Shown: positions 15,220 through 24,963 of the stretch, piece by piece
Layout: the number at the start of each line of letters is the position of its first letter
Position numbering within the stretch: the first letter of the stretch is position 1
The notes under the pieces: generated by a model
Databases searched by the model: none
What the model was told of the DNA's origin: nothing
The model's input: the letters and a program-made list of their open reading frames with translations, nothing else
Translations under genes and position numbers: made by a program
From: Heterotrichella gracilis
Lineage: Eukaryota > Sar > Xanthophyceae > Tribonematales > Xanthonemataceae
Direction of reading: 5' to 3'
Length of the DNA stretch: 64,000 nucleotides
NCBI GenBank assembly: GCA_032358255.1
Contig: JAULBX010026940.1
Location: forward strand, 496,001 to 560,000

Positions 15220-17103
15220 TCATATTGCGTTAAAAATATTTTTAACCTTTGTCCAAAAAGTTATTCTTTGAATTGAGTTGTGCGCATCAGTATTACCAAT
15301 TTTATCCATAAGTTCTTTTAAAGACCAAGTCTCTTCTGCTTTTGAACATTCTAAGATCAGTTGATTTGAAATGTTTGCCAAAGGCAGCATTTCTAAGTTC
15401 GAAACTATCCTGTCCAGCTTGTCTTCCCTTTCAAGGGCTTTTCCAATGTTTTCTGCTGATAAGACGGATGAAGACCTAAAATCCCAGAATTCTTGTCCTT
15501 CGAAGCTCCAGTTAATAACTTTGCATTTTGGAAAGACATTTGTCTTTGTATTATTATAAAAATCTAACCTCCAATCACCAATTGTCTTTAAAACAAAGTG
15601 ATAATCCTGTGTCGGATGCTGAAATTTTATGGATGTCCCTTTAGTTAATAGGACAATTTTTGCGATTATTGGACATTGTTTTATCTTTTCTATTACCTCA
15701 AATGCTTTTCCAAGTTCATATTCATATATTGGAAAATGCAGACTATCGTGCGATTGAGGGTTTAATAAGGTCAAACGCGTTGTATTAAAAGCATCTTTTA
15801 TATCATTACTGATGTGAACTCCTACGTTTGCATACCTCTCAAGGCAAAGTTCCCATAGAAACAACAAGCCATGTGGTTTTCCTTCGAAATAACGTGTATT
15901 CTCTTCTGGGAGCCTTTCTTTGATTAACCTTTCAAATTCCTTTCGCAAGTAGTTTAAGCAAGCTGGATAGTCTTTTGCTTCAAAATATTTTTTTGCCTTT
16001 AAGAAATAATCATCCGAATTTGAAATGACAATTGGATGTTCAAAATTTTGCCCATCAATTCTTCCGGCAAACATTTCAATAGCCGTCCAATTGTTTTTTA
16101 AATAATGTTTAGCAATCTCAAACCAATGTTTGTCATAGGTGGTTAAAAATATTTGCCACTCACTAAATTCTTTATTCAGTATTTCGAGGAGGGGCAATCT
16201 ATTATTCATATCCAGCCCTATAAAAATATCGTCAAGCAATAAAATCCTCAGGTTGTTTTGCGTTGGATTTGATTTTATAGAGGCAATGAAAATAGAAAGT
16301 GCAAGCGAGGATAATCTGGCTTCATTCAAGAAATCATGATGATTACTTATTTCCTTATTAAAGTAATTTACTTCTAGGCCAATTTTCGCCTTTTCAAATT
16401 CATCATGTTTAATAGGCTCTAAAGCAAGTAAGGCCTCAGTATTGTTATCAAAATAATGCAGGATATTCCCTAATTCAGAATTAATTTCTTTAATTAAAAC
16501 ACTTAGTTCATCGTAAAACTTCTCAAACTTATTTTTAAACTCATCAGTTAAAATCTCAATTTGTTCTTTAAGTTCGTCAGGTTCAAGTTCTCCTTTTTTA
16601 TTTGCTCTTTCAAGAATGAATTTTGCATCCGCAAAAGTTTTTGAGGTTATTTCTTTCCAAGCGGTTTGTAAATTACCAAGAGTATTTAGATTATGATCCT
16701 TTAGGACGCCATTAATTAAAAGAGAAAACAAGTTCAGTTCGTTATCTTCATTTTCAAAGAGATACGTTTTTAATAGTTCTTTATACGATAAGAAGCTATT
16801 TAGTTTAGCTGCATTTAAAATTTCGACATTGGTTGGCTTAGTGCCGGAACCTGTTAATCTTTCAATTGTACCGTCCGACAATTCAACTTCAATAAAACCC
16901 TCGTCTATTCTTGGAGTCTGGTTGTGCGAAACGAAATCGTTCCCTTGAATAAAATCGTTTAACCCCTTAAATAAAGAGGTCTTTCCACTTCCGTTCTGCC
17001 CGTAAATTAATAAGTTCTTTTCACCGGTACTAATCGAATACTGGTTATCAACTCCATTAAAGAAAGCCCTATAATCAAAGAATTTAATAGTCTTGATTTT
17101 CAT
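15220..17103 (-). CDS. AAA/SMC-like ATPase of Hma-type defence operon
   Basis: 627 aa. Walker A is GQNGSGKT near residue 35, in the RecF/SMC-like context MKIKTIKFFDYRAFF...NLLIYGQNGSGKTSLFKGL. A central Glu/Lys-rich segment (~160-230) looks like a short coiled coil. Walker B is ILLLDDIFIGLD near 285, followed by a His-containing switch (FLTTYDKHWFEIA). The C-terminal ~280 residues form a helical domain I do not recognise (includes YFEAKDYPACLNYLRKEFERLIKERLP). The start is 4 bp after the methylase stop. In helicase-methylase-ATPase systems the ATPase is thought to sense or gate; its action here is not shown by sequence. Confidence 0.85.
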   Translation of the reverse strand: MKIKTIKFFDYRAFFNGVDNQYSISTGEKNLLIYGQNGSGKTSLFKGLNDFIQGNDFVSHNQTPRIDEGFIEVELSDGTIERLTGSGTKPTNVEILNAAKLNSFLSYKELLKTYLFENEDNELNLFSLLINGVLKDHNLNTLGNLQTAWKEITSKTFADAKFILERANKKGELEPDELKEQIEILTDEFKNKFEKFYDELSVLIKEINSELGNILHYFDNNTEALLALEPIKHDEFEKAKIGLEVNYFNKEISNHHDFLNEARLSSLALSIFIASIKSNPTQNNLRILLLDDIFIGLDMNNRLPLLEILNKEFSEWQIFLTTYDKHWFEIAKHYLKNNWTAIEMFAGRIDGQNFEHPIVISNSDDYFLKAKKYFEAKDYPACLNYLRKEFERLIKERLPEENTRYFEGKPHGLLFLWELCLERYANVGVHISNDIKDAFNTTRLTLLNPQSHDSLHFPIYEYELGKAFEVIEKIKQCPIIAKIVLLTKGTSIKFQHPTQDYHFVLKTIGDWRLDFYNNTKTNVFPKCKVINWSFEGQEFWDFRSSSVLSAENIGKALEREDKLDRIVSNLEMLPLANISNQLILECSKAEETWSLKELMDKIGNTDAHNSIQRITFWTKVKNIFNAI

Positions 17104-17107
17104 GCGC

Positions 17108-20100
17108 CTATTTTAAATCTGAAAATGTTTGGTTTATTTCTTTGATTTCTGGTATAGAGTCAATGAAAAATACGTTGTTTCTTATAGGATGATCTTTTTT
17201 ATAAATATCTTCGTAAATTTTCAATACCTCACTCATTATTGCATCTTCCTTCTTTTCTGATTTCATGAAAGGTATCCTGTCAATATATTTAATTACTTCT
17301 CTATCAGATTGCTTTACTAACTCATTAAAAAATAATTCATAAACCATTGCATTTATTACTGTCTCAAAATAGCTGGATGCAACGCGCGCTTCTTGTGAAT
17401 CGGGAAATTTTCGCAAGAATAAAATATAATCAACCATTTTTATAAATGGCTGCTGGGCTTCTTCGCTTATTTGTGGTACAGGAATTTGTTCTACATACTG
17501 TTTTGTATATCTTTTCCGCCCACCTGCAATTGTTGCAGTTATTTGAAAGAAATAATAATCAGCAACCTTAGAATTTAATATTGCTAAAATGTATTTTAAG
17601 TGTTTTCCTGAAATAAAATAAGCAGAGTTAGTCAAGAACATTCCAGCCTCGTCATAAGCATAATTTGCTTTGTCAGAAATTTCAATCCAAACTATTTTAG
17701 GGGTTTCAAATTCAGGGTAATAAGCTGTGTTATCTTGAATTTCATACCATTGATAGCTTCCGGGCTTTCTACCTACTTTTTCGGAAATATCTTTTTTGGG
17801 TGATAATTCATCATGAAATTGCATCAGATAATTCTTAACCTCAGGATACTTTGAAATATCTATTTTTTGTCGTGTAAAGATTAAATACCACCCCTCATAA
17901 TTATATTCCCATCGTTTAATATCTTTCCCCCTTAATAACGGCTTAATTATTTCTGCGTTTTTTTTGTTTTTTGAAATTAACTCATCTTTTATTGAGGTGG
18001 GAATATGAAACGCTTCGTTATATCCAGTTGTAACTCCCCTAAAAAAATTAAGGTTCTTCCAAAATTTAAGTTTTGTACCTTTTAATTCAATAAGTGAATT
18101 AATATTAAGCGCAAGTGAATTATTCACTTTCCAAATATTCTCATCGAGATTCGCCAATATAAATTTATTTTTACTGAAATAATCAAGTAGATTAAGATCA
18201 GGAAGCTTATCACCTTCAATCGTGCAAGCCATCAATAAATTTTCGTTTTGTGCTTTTTGAAAAATTAAAATATTTACAAAAACCGTTGCGCTTTCAAATA
18301 TTTTAATTTTTCCAAAATCTATAAGAACTAGCGGATTTGTTTGAGTTGCAAAATATTTGCGAGTACTCTTTCCATAATTGGCATTTATCCATTTATTTGA
18401 AGTTATAAAACAAAGAATTCCTTTATCTTTTAATAAATTATTTCCTTGTTCATAAAACAAAGAATATAAATCTCCAGAATTTTCAAAGGTTTTATAATTA
18501 GATGCTTTTAAAAGTTTTGAATCTATCTTTTGTATACTAACATAAGGCGGATTTCCAATGATAATATCAAAGCCCTCCTCTAAACCAAACATCCATTCGG
18601 CATCAAAAAATGGAGCGCTTGCATTTTGGTCGTAAGGGTTCCAATTCGCTAAAAGGTGGCTCGCATCCTTCGTTACGCCTGTTTCTTGAAATAACTCCAA
18701 TAAATCTTTTCGTAATGCAGCATCTTGCTCGCGGTATTTTCTTTTGTAATATGGTGTCGGGGCAGAAAAGTGATTCTCTCTAACTTGTTTTAGTTCTTTT
18801 TCTTTATTCTTTATATCGCTTTCAAACAGATTTCCATGCCCTTTATCAACAGATATTAATGAATTAGCCGCAACAAACTTAGTTTCAAGATTTGGTAAAG
18901 GTTTTATTCCTAAGTTATCTTCCCCTTCGTGCGGATTTTGATCAACAACTAATGAAATGAAAAATCTCAGCTTGGCAATTTGAACAGCTATTGGTTGAAT
19001 ATCCGAACCATAAATACAATTTTCGATCAGATATAGTTTACGTCCATAATCTAATTCATTATTGGCAAATGCCTTCTTTATGCCAATTTCTGTTTTCTCA
19101 TATTCATTTAAAATATTCTCCTTTATCAAGGTATCCTGGATCTGCATAGCAGCATCACGCGCTATTTTTACACGGTGCAATTGACGTTCTTTCCATCGCT
19201 CGTTCTTTTCATCAAGTTTATGAAGTAAATGCACCATCTTATGCAAGATGCCCATTGGATATGCCCCAGAACCACACGCGGGGTCAATTATTTTGCAATC
19301 ATCCAAAGCTTTGATCAATAAATCTATTTCTGCTTCATTAAATCCATGTTTAGTGTCTGAATATGAAAGCAACTCTTCAAGTAGGTTTTCATACCGCGTT
19401 TTTTCTAATTCATTTTTCTTAATAGGCTCTTCCATTTTTAGCTGGCCTTTTTTTCCTTCGCTTCCAAACATATTTGATTGCTGTTGTCCCAGCTCTACAA
19501 AGGCAGAATAATTCCCCAGCAACTTCTGTAATAAATATGCTTTAAGGCTTTCATCTACCATGTAGTCAACTATTTCACGAGGAGTGTAGAAAGAACCAGT
19601 CTGTTTGCGCGCAGTACTTTTTGTTTCAGGGTTATAACTTGCCAATAAGTTTTCAAATACTTTACCAAGTAATTCCGGATCGAGCGCAACTTCTATATCT
19701 AACGGAGTGTTCTCTTCAATAGTAAAGTTATATTTCTTTAAAATATTGACAAGGCCGTATACTTTGACTTTGTCCCTTTTCTTATCATCATATACATGGC
19801 TTAAATCAACCGTGTCGTTACCAAAAAATAAATAATCCGGCACAGCAACTCTGGTTTCGTTCTCTAATCGGTTAGAGAAACAATCAATTCTCTTTTCTTC
19901 TTTAGTTCCTACATTTTTGTCGAGATTTTCAAACAACCCGCCGTTTAAAAATGGAACATTTTTGGTTATATCAAGAAAGCGGTCGGCATCCTTAAAAAAG
20001 CGTTTATAACGATAATAACCTTGTACACCATATTGACGATCTACAAACTTCCGATTACTATCTCCCATTTCTGTATTAAGGGTTGCGAAAAATAGATTTT

Positions 20101-20878
20101 GTAATATGGCTTTATAATACGTGCTATCTTTTTTATCATTGTTTCTTATGATCTTCTCAACTTCATCTTTATCAAAAAGCTCGTCAGGAACTAATCCCTT
20201 TTGCTTTAGAAACCATACAAACATAATTCGGGTAATAAGCCTAATAGTATTTGTTGAATTACGAATATCCTTGTCTTTTTCCTCATCGCCAGGAAATTCA
20301 ACATGTTGTAATGCCCAGAAATACCAGTCGCTTAACTCTGTATAAAATTCTTTTGTTAAACTATCGACAGAGAAAGTTTCCTTAATTCCTTCAAGCAAAA
20401 TAGGTTTTTCACTTAATTTAGAGAATCGTTCAATTGCCGTTCGATTATTAATCCCTTCGCCGAATAAATATGTAAACCGTTTCGGTTCTGTTTGCGATTT
20501 GATGAGTTTGCCATTTTCATCTCGGGAACTTATTTCAGAAACATAAGAAAATCTCCAACGTTTCCCTTGATCAAAAACCACGAAAGCACCATCTACTTGC
20601 TTATAAACTGAACGCAGCAATTGTCTTAAACTAACACGATTTCGTTCCAGGTTTACATTTTTCTTGACTTTGATTTCGTAAATTCCAATTATCCGCTCAT
20701 CAATTGTTTCGAATGACCCAATTTCAAAAGCACTTTCAGCAATATCATTTTTAGCGATAGATATTTCAACTGGCTTTGCATTGAAACTGCCATTATTAAA
20801 AACATTACGGATAAGACTGATCCAATTATCTCGATTGTAATCCCTTTCTAACGCGTCTTTTATTTGCTCCTTTGTCAT
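17108..20878 (-). CDS. Large Eco57I-like adenine-N6 methylase (type IIG-like)
   Basis: 1256 aa. Motif I, IIDPACGSGAYPMGIL, is near residue 532 and motif IV, IIIGNPPYVSI, near 775, both diagnostic of gamma-class N6-adenine methylases. The C-terminal ~400 residues (GVTTGYNEAFHIP, LLRGKDIKRW, AYFISGKHLKYILAILNSKVADYYF) match a TaqI/Eco57I target-recognition domain. The first ~120 residues contain DERIIGIYEIKVKK, an acidic residue followed by E-x-K, which may be a nuclease remnant as in type IIG enzymes. The helicase gene precedes it by 5 bp and the ATPase follows by 4 bp. Likely role: modifying host DNA and marking self for the helicase/nuclease. Confidence 0.9.
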   Translation of the reverse strand: MTKEQIKDALERDYNRDNWISLIRNVFNNGSFNAKPVEISIAKNDIAESAFEIGSFETIDERIIGIYEIKVKKNVNLERNRVSLRQLLRSVYKQVDGAFVVFDQGKRWRFSYVSEISSRDENGKLIKSQTEPKRFTYLFGEGINNRTAIERFSKLSEKPILLEGIKETFSVDSLTKEFYTELSDWYFWALQHVEFPGDEEKDKDIRNSTNTIRLITRIMFVWFLKQKGLVPDELFDKDEVEKIIRNNDKKDSTYYKAILQNLFFATLNTEMGDSNRKFVDRQYGVQGYYRYKRFFKDADRFLDITKNVPFLNGGLFENLDKNVGTKEEKRIDCFSNRLENETRVAVPDYLFFGNDTVDLSHVYDDKKRDKVKVYGLVNILKKYNFTIEENTPLDIEVALDPELLGKVFENLLASYNPETKSTARKQTGSFYTPREIVDYMVDESLKAYLLQKLLGNYSAFVELGQQQSNMFGSEGKKGQLKMEEPIKKNELEKTRYENLLEELLSYSDTKHGFNEAEIDLLIKALDDCKIIDPACGSGAYPMGILHKMVHLLHKLDEKNERWKERQLHRVKIARDAAMQIQDTLIKENILNEYEKTEIGIKKAFANNELDYGRKLYLIENCIYGSDIQPIAVQIAKLRFFISLVVDQNPHEGEDNLGIKPLPNLETKFVAANSLISVDKGHGNLFESDIKNKEKELKQVRENHFSAPTPYYKRKYREQDAALRKDLLELFQETGVTKDASHLLANWNPYDQNASAPFFDAEWMFGLEEGFDIIIGNPPYVSIQKIDSKLLKASNYKTFENSGDLYSLFYEQGNNLLKDKGILCFITSNKWINANYGKSTRKYFATQTNPLVLIDFGKIKIFESATVFVNILIFQKAQNENLLMACTIEGDKLPDLNLLDYFSKNKFILANLDENIWKVNNSLALNINSLIELKGTKLKFWKNLNFFRGVTTGYNEAFHIPTSIKDELISKNKKNAEIIKPLLRGKDIKRWEYNYEGWYLIFTRQKIDISKYPEVKNYLMQFHDELSPKKDISEKVGRKPGSYQWYEIQDNTAYYPEFETPKIVWIEISDKANYAYDEAGMFLTNSAYFISGKHLKYILAILNSKVADYYFFQITATIAGGRKRYTKQYVEQIPVPQISEEAQQPFIKMVDYILFLRKFPDSQEARVASSYFETVINAMVYELFFNELVKQSDREVIKYIDRIPFMKSEKKEDAIMSEVLKIYEDIYKKDHPIRNNVFFIDSIPEIKEINQTFSDLK

Positions 20879-20883
20879 TATGA

Positions 20884-23800
20884 TTACTCAATAAATGTTT
20901 CAGAAATAATTATTTCAGGCTCTGCATTAATTACGAGCGCTGGATCTTCTTTTACTGTACTCTGATTTCTTGAACTATACTTTTCTTTCAGCTTTATTAT
21001 TTCCTTTTCTGCATCCTTAATACTTAGCGGTTTCTTTTTGTTTGTTACGCGTTTACGTATGCGATCTAATTCAGTAATTAAATTTGTAAATGTTCCAGTA
21101 TCAATTAAATCAATCAATACTTTGTAGCTAGCCTCAAAACTGTCGTTTAAAGCAAATCCGCGGATATCACGCAAAAACTTCTTTATATAATTAATACGTG
21201 CATCACCCGTATCGTGAGCAGTAACTTGTGCCTTATTATTTGTTAATTCAATTAAGTATTGTTCTGCTGCTTTATTTATGTGATCATAATGATATTCTGG
21301 TAATGCAATAGGTTTTTCATTTTCTTTTGCCTCAAATAATTTTACTGCTTCCTCAAAATTCAAAGATGTAACACTCTTATCAGAATTAATCCGGTATATT
21401 TCTTTTTTGATTTCTGATTTTAAAAGGCAAACTGATGTGGATGAAAAATTCTTATCGGAAGTACTCTTTCTGCCTGTACGAGCTTTGATTGGGAATTTCT
21501 TAATCCTTCTAAATTCTTCCGCGTTATTTTCTTTAAAATTTCTGATAAATTCAAGATACCTTAATCGAATGTCTTCATCGTCCGGAGTTCCGTCTTTGTA
21601 AAGTTTTACATATTCAATAATTTCCTCAAGCGTATATATTTGCGCATCTTCGCCAAAGGCGGTGTGAAATCCCTGAAGCTTAAGCAGCGACATTTTTTTT
21701 AATTGAATTTGTTCATTACCCTGCGCCGATGGATAAAAATTATAGCTGTAAATTTTTCCTGCTACTGATCCTATACGGTTAACTCTACCAATACGTTGCA
21801 TCAAACGGGTCGCGTTCCAAGGTGTATCGTAATTAACAATAACGTTAGCCCGGTGAAGATTTATACCTTCAGCAAGAACTTCTGTGCTAATAATAATATT
21901 AAAATCGTCCTTTTTTTCCTTTTCGAAATTAGCATCAAAGTTTTCTAGAATTATATCGAATTGATTTCTTCTATTAGTACTATCGATTGCTAAAACTTTT
22001 GCGAAACCTCTTTTGATTAATTCATCTGTAAGGTATTTTGTAGTATCTTTTGATTCTGAGAAAATAACCAATTTCTTTGTTGGATTACGCATGTCCTCAA
22101 ATAATTCACCTTTCATTAACTCAATGAATTTATCTAGTTTTGGATCGTAATTTATAGTGTCCCATTCTGTACACAGTTCATTCAGAAGTTCTCTATCATG
22201 TTTTAAGCCAGCTAAAAATTTATCATCAAAATCTATTGCTTCAAAAATGCGGTTTTCAGGCTTTTCCTCAGATATTTCAAGAATCTTAGCTTCAATTTCT
22301 TCATCTGTAAAACCTTGATCCATGAAGCGGTTAATGTCTAAATCCGGAGCAATAAAAATTCTTCCTTTTTCAAACATGTCTACCATGCGAGATGTAGATG
22401 TACGGAAATTATTCAATGATTTTTTGAAAGCGAAAAAACTACTTTCCAAGCGTTTAACAAGCATGGTTTTCATAATGCCGGCTAATGCCATTGAGATAGT
22501 TACGGGACTTTCATAAAACTCATCGCTTATATTTTTCTTTAAATGTCCAATTGCTTGATAGCGATAATATTTCATTTTATGCTCATCAGTCAAGAATAGG
22601 ATAGTTTTATAGAACAATTGATTCAAATGTTCGTCCAGTTTATATTCAATTGCATAAGGAGGTTCTATTGTAGGGAACTTTATACCTTGCTGAATTAAAT
22701 CTTCTTTATATTGATTGATCTTTTCTAAATCCCGGCGCGTTCGTCTAATTGTGATGGGATGCAATACCCGATCACGAATCTCGGCATACAATCTTCTTAA
22801 AGCATCCATATCAGGGTTATCCTGATTCTTAATAATTTTGTACTCGTCAATTATATTTCCGAAAAAAGATTGAAGATTCGTTACAGGAAGAGTTGATCTA
22901 CGTGCGTCTTGAAATAATTGCAATAAATAATAAATATCTTGTGGACGGTTGTTTAATGGAGTTGCCGAAATGAGAACGATTTTCTTATCTTCACTTTCGA
23001 TGTTACCATTATTTTGCCTGCTTGCTTTACAAATAATTTGCAAACTCTGAAATGCCTGGGAAGTATGGTTTCGGAATTTATGAGCTTCATCAACCAAAAT
23101 CAAATCATATTCTTCTTTCGGCCAGTAGTCATCGTGTCCATCTATAATTTTGTCTAAACTACCATTGGTAATAAATTTTGTATAACGATCTATATTGAAC
23201 AAGCGAAAGGTTCTTTTCCAGTTTTTTTCTACTTGTGGGGGGTATACAACAAGTATTTTTGTATGCTGGGTACCATTCGCAATAATAAATCTTTTGGCAA
23301 GCATTGCGGCAATTACTGTTTTCCCAGTACCCACAACATCTGCAAGAAAAAATCCATTATGTTCCATTAACATTTGGAACCCTTGATTAACTGCATCAAT
23401 TTGATAAGATAGTTTTTTAAAATTATTAGGAACATCCCCAACGGTTTCAGGATCGTATTCAATACTCCTTCCGAAATATTCTATTAGAAATTTGATATAA
23501 ATTTCAAATGGAGTAAATAACTTATCAATATGAGAGTGATCTTTTAAAGCCTGGAAATTTTCGGGAAGTATATCTATCGAATCTATCCAAAGCTTTTCAA
23601 ATTCATCCAAAGCAAATTTTACGTTTGGATAATCTTTAATTTCAACATTAAATTCATAATTATTTGCTTCCTTTTTTGCACCTAAACCGGCACTCGTTAG
23701 ATTAGACGAACCAGTAATTAAACGACCATCAGTATGGCTGTTAAATTTTTCGGGAAGGAAAATGTAAATTTTTGCGTGAAGCTGTTTTGATTTATGCGCT

Positions 23801-24174
23801 CTAATTTGAAGTCTATTATTTATAATATCATCAATAAATGCTAGTATTCCATTTTCTACATTCTTTGCATAACGCGCATCTTTAATGTCTTTTTCAATCC
23901 AACTAATAAACTCTTGCCTCGTTTTATCATCGTCGCCTGTAAATAATAAACCTTTACGTTGGGCTTCGCCAATTATATGATCAACATCTATTCCAACGAG
24001 AATTTTCACATCAGGCACTTTCATCAAATGTTCACGAATCGCAAAATATCCTGAAGCCCGAAAATAGCCTACAACAGCTCGAAAAGCATGTAAATTAAGC
24101 ATGTTGTCAAAGATGCCATTGAATTTGTTTAGCAAACTGTTTTCAGCTTCGTTCGTAAAAATGTTTACTGACAT
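20884..24174 (-). CDS. PLD-nuclease/SF2 helicase fusion, first gene of Hma-type defence operon
   Basis: 1096 aa. Residues ~1-200 are a phospholipase-D-like nuclease domain with one HxK motif (LHAKIYIF near 128, then GSSNLTSAGLG). A Swi2/Snf2-type helicase follows: Walker A GTGKTVIAAML near 281, DEAH-type motif LILVDEAHKFRNH near 360, motif III ISATPLNNRP, and C-terminal motifs IIISTEVLAEGINL and RLMQRIGRVNRIGS. The last ~250 residues are helical and basic. Same-strand neighbours 5 and 4 bp apart give a helicase-methylase-ATPase order, as I recall for the Hma DISARM-related system. The HmaA-type role (translocating nuclease on unmodified DNA) is inference from the family. Confidence 0.9.
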   Translation of the reverse strand: MSVNIFTNEAENSLLNKFNGIFDNMLNLHAFRAVVGYFRASGYFAIREHLMKVPDVKILVGIDVDHIIGEAQRKGLLFTGDDDKTRQEFISWIEKDIKDARYAKNVENGILAFIDDIINNRLQIRAHKSKQLHAKIYIFLPEKFNSHTDGRLITGSSNLTSAGLGAKKEANNYEFNVEIKDYPNVKFALDEFEKLWIDSIDILPENFQALKDHSHIDKLFTPFEIYIKFLIEYFGRSIEYDPETVGDVPNNFKKLSYQIDAVNQGFQMLMEHNGFFLADVVGTGKTVIAAMLAKRFIIANGTQHTKILVVYPPQVEKNWKRTFRLFNIDRYTKFITNGSLDKIIDGHDDYWPKEEYDLILVDEAHKFRNHTSQAFQSLQIICKASRQNNGNIESEDKKIVLISATPLNNRPQDIYYLLQLFQDARRSTLPVTNLQSFFGNIIDEYKIIKNQDNPDMDALRRLYAEIRDRVLHPITIRRTRRDLEKINQYKEDLIQQGIKFPTIEPPYAIEYKLDEHLNQLFYKTILFLTDEHKMKYYRYQAIGHLKKNISDEFYESPVTISMALAGIMKTMLVKRLESSFFAFKKSLNNFRTSTSRMVDMFEKGRIFIAPDLDINRFMDQGFTDEEIEAKILEISEEKPENRIFEAIDFDDKFLAGLKHDRELLNELCTEWDTINYDPKLDKFIELMKGELFEDMRNPTKKLVIFSESKDTTKYLTDELIKRGFAKVLAIDSTNRRNQFDIILENFDANFEKEKKDDFNIIISTEVLAEGINLHRANVIVNYDTPWNATRLMQRIGRVNRIGSVAGKIYSYNFYPSAQGNEQIQLKKMSLLKLQGFHTAFGEDAQIYTLEEIIEYVKLYKDGTPDDEDIRLRYLEFIRNFKENNAEEFRRIKKFPIKARTGRKSTSDKNFSSTSVCLLKSEIKKEIYRINSDKSVTSLNFEEAVKLFEAKENEKPIALPEYHYDHINKAAEQYLIELTNNKAQVTAHDTGDARINYIKKFLRDIRGFALNDSFEASYKVLIDLIDTGTFTNLITELDRIRKRVTNKKKPLSIKDAEKEIIKLKEKYSSRNQSTVKEDPALVINAEPEIIISETFIE

Positions 24175-24225
24175 AATTTAACATTCAAAATTTAAAATAA
24201 TAGATTTAAAAGTAAAAAAATCCTA

Positions 24226-24340
24226 TTATACGGAACTGATTAGTTATTAACTATGTTGTTGCGGAAAAATTTAGAAAATTCATGTTAATCTTCGCTTCAG
24301 GACTTGGCCCAAAAAAAACCACCCCTTCAATTAAGAAAAG
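24226..24340. repeat. Direct-repeat block at the defence-operon edge (copy a)
   Basis: TTATACGGAA (24226-24235) and an A-run followed by CCCTTCAATTAAGAAAAG (to 24340) both recur at 24875-24915, where they lie next to each other; here ~75 bp separates them. The block sits just upstream of the helicase start. No gene is supported in 24175-24442; a 62-codon minus-strand frame at 24251-24439 lacks family features. Confidence 0.55.
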
Positions 24341-24442
24341 ATGTGTTAGATTGAATAAAGAAATATAAATATTTGGCCTCTTTGTGGCGCTATTGGTCTG
24401 TTTACGGCGTCTTACTATTTTTTCGGAAGTTTTTATCAAGCC

Positions 24443-24784
24443 TCAATCCAAATGTGCATCTATCTTAATAATTAGTCCTGCGTCGTTAAGGGTTACATCT
24501 AATACACCTGTTTCGTGTCCAAAGTCACCGGTAAAATCAACCTGTGCTTTTGCACGGTTATCCTTTATAAATTCCAGCGAGTCGAGCTTTGTAAATGTAT
24601 GGTAGCCAACAAAAAACTTCTCAAGATACTTGCGTATACCGGCAGTCTTCTTAAATTTTTCGCCTACCGATACATCATCTATCACCGCATCTTTTGCAAA
24701 TAATGCGAGCGCTGCTTCAACATCAAATTTGTTAGTAGTAAATATAAATTGTTCAATTACTTTTTTAACGGCTGTTTTTTTCAT
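24443..24784 (-). CDS. NTF2-like (SnoaL-type) protein
   Basis: 113 aa. The NTF2/SnoaL cone fold is suggested by the opening helix VKKVIEQFIFTTNKFDVEAALALFAKDAVIDD, followed by the ring of strands (AQVDFTGDFGHETGVLDVTLNDAGLIIKIDAHLD). Such small proteins are isomerases, hydrolases or ligand binders; catalytic residues cannot be assigned. It lies between the defence operon and recA and is flanked by partial direct repeats (24226-24340, 24875-24915), suggesting a segmental insertion, though it may simply be a resident gene. Confidence 0.83.
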   Translation of the reverse strand: MKKTAVKKVIEQFIFTTNKFDVEAALALFAKDAVIDDVSVGEKFKKTAGIRKYLEKFFVGYHTFTKLDSLEFIKDNRAKAQVDFTGDFGHETGVLDVTLNDAGLIIKIDAHLD

Positions 24785-24874
24785 GTTCTGGTTTAATACT
24801 GTAAATATATGTTCTTGCGCGCACTAAATAGCACTAAGCGAGGATATCGGGGCAGGCTTTTTTTAAAGGGAGAA

Positions 24875-24915
24875 TTATACGGAATAAAAAAAGCCGCCCT
24901 TTCAATTAAGAAAAA
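24875..24915. repeat. Direct-repeat block downstream of recA (copy b)
   Basis: TTATACGGAA at 24875-24884 runs directly into an A-tract, GCCGCCC and TTTCAATTAAGAAAAAG. The same two words occur at 24226-24340. It lies 49 bp past the recA stop (minus strand). Confidence 0.55.
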
Positions 24916-24963
24916 GCGACCTCATTTAAACAATATCTCTCAACAACCCCTCCGGGCTTAATT

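Noticed and set aside
24251-24439. 62-codon minus-strand frame upstream of the helicase
   Set aside because: It crosses the direct-repeat block, has no recognisable domain and no clear start signal.
24885-24915. recA intrinsic terminator
   Set aside because: An A-run and GC patch are present, but the flanking arms do not pair.
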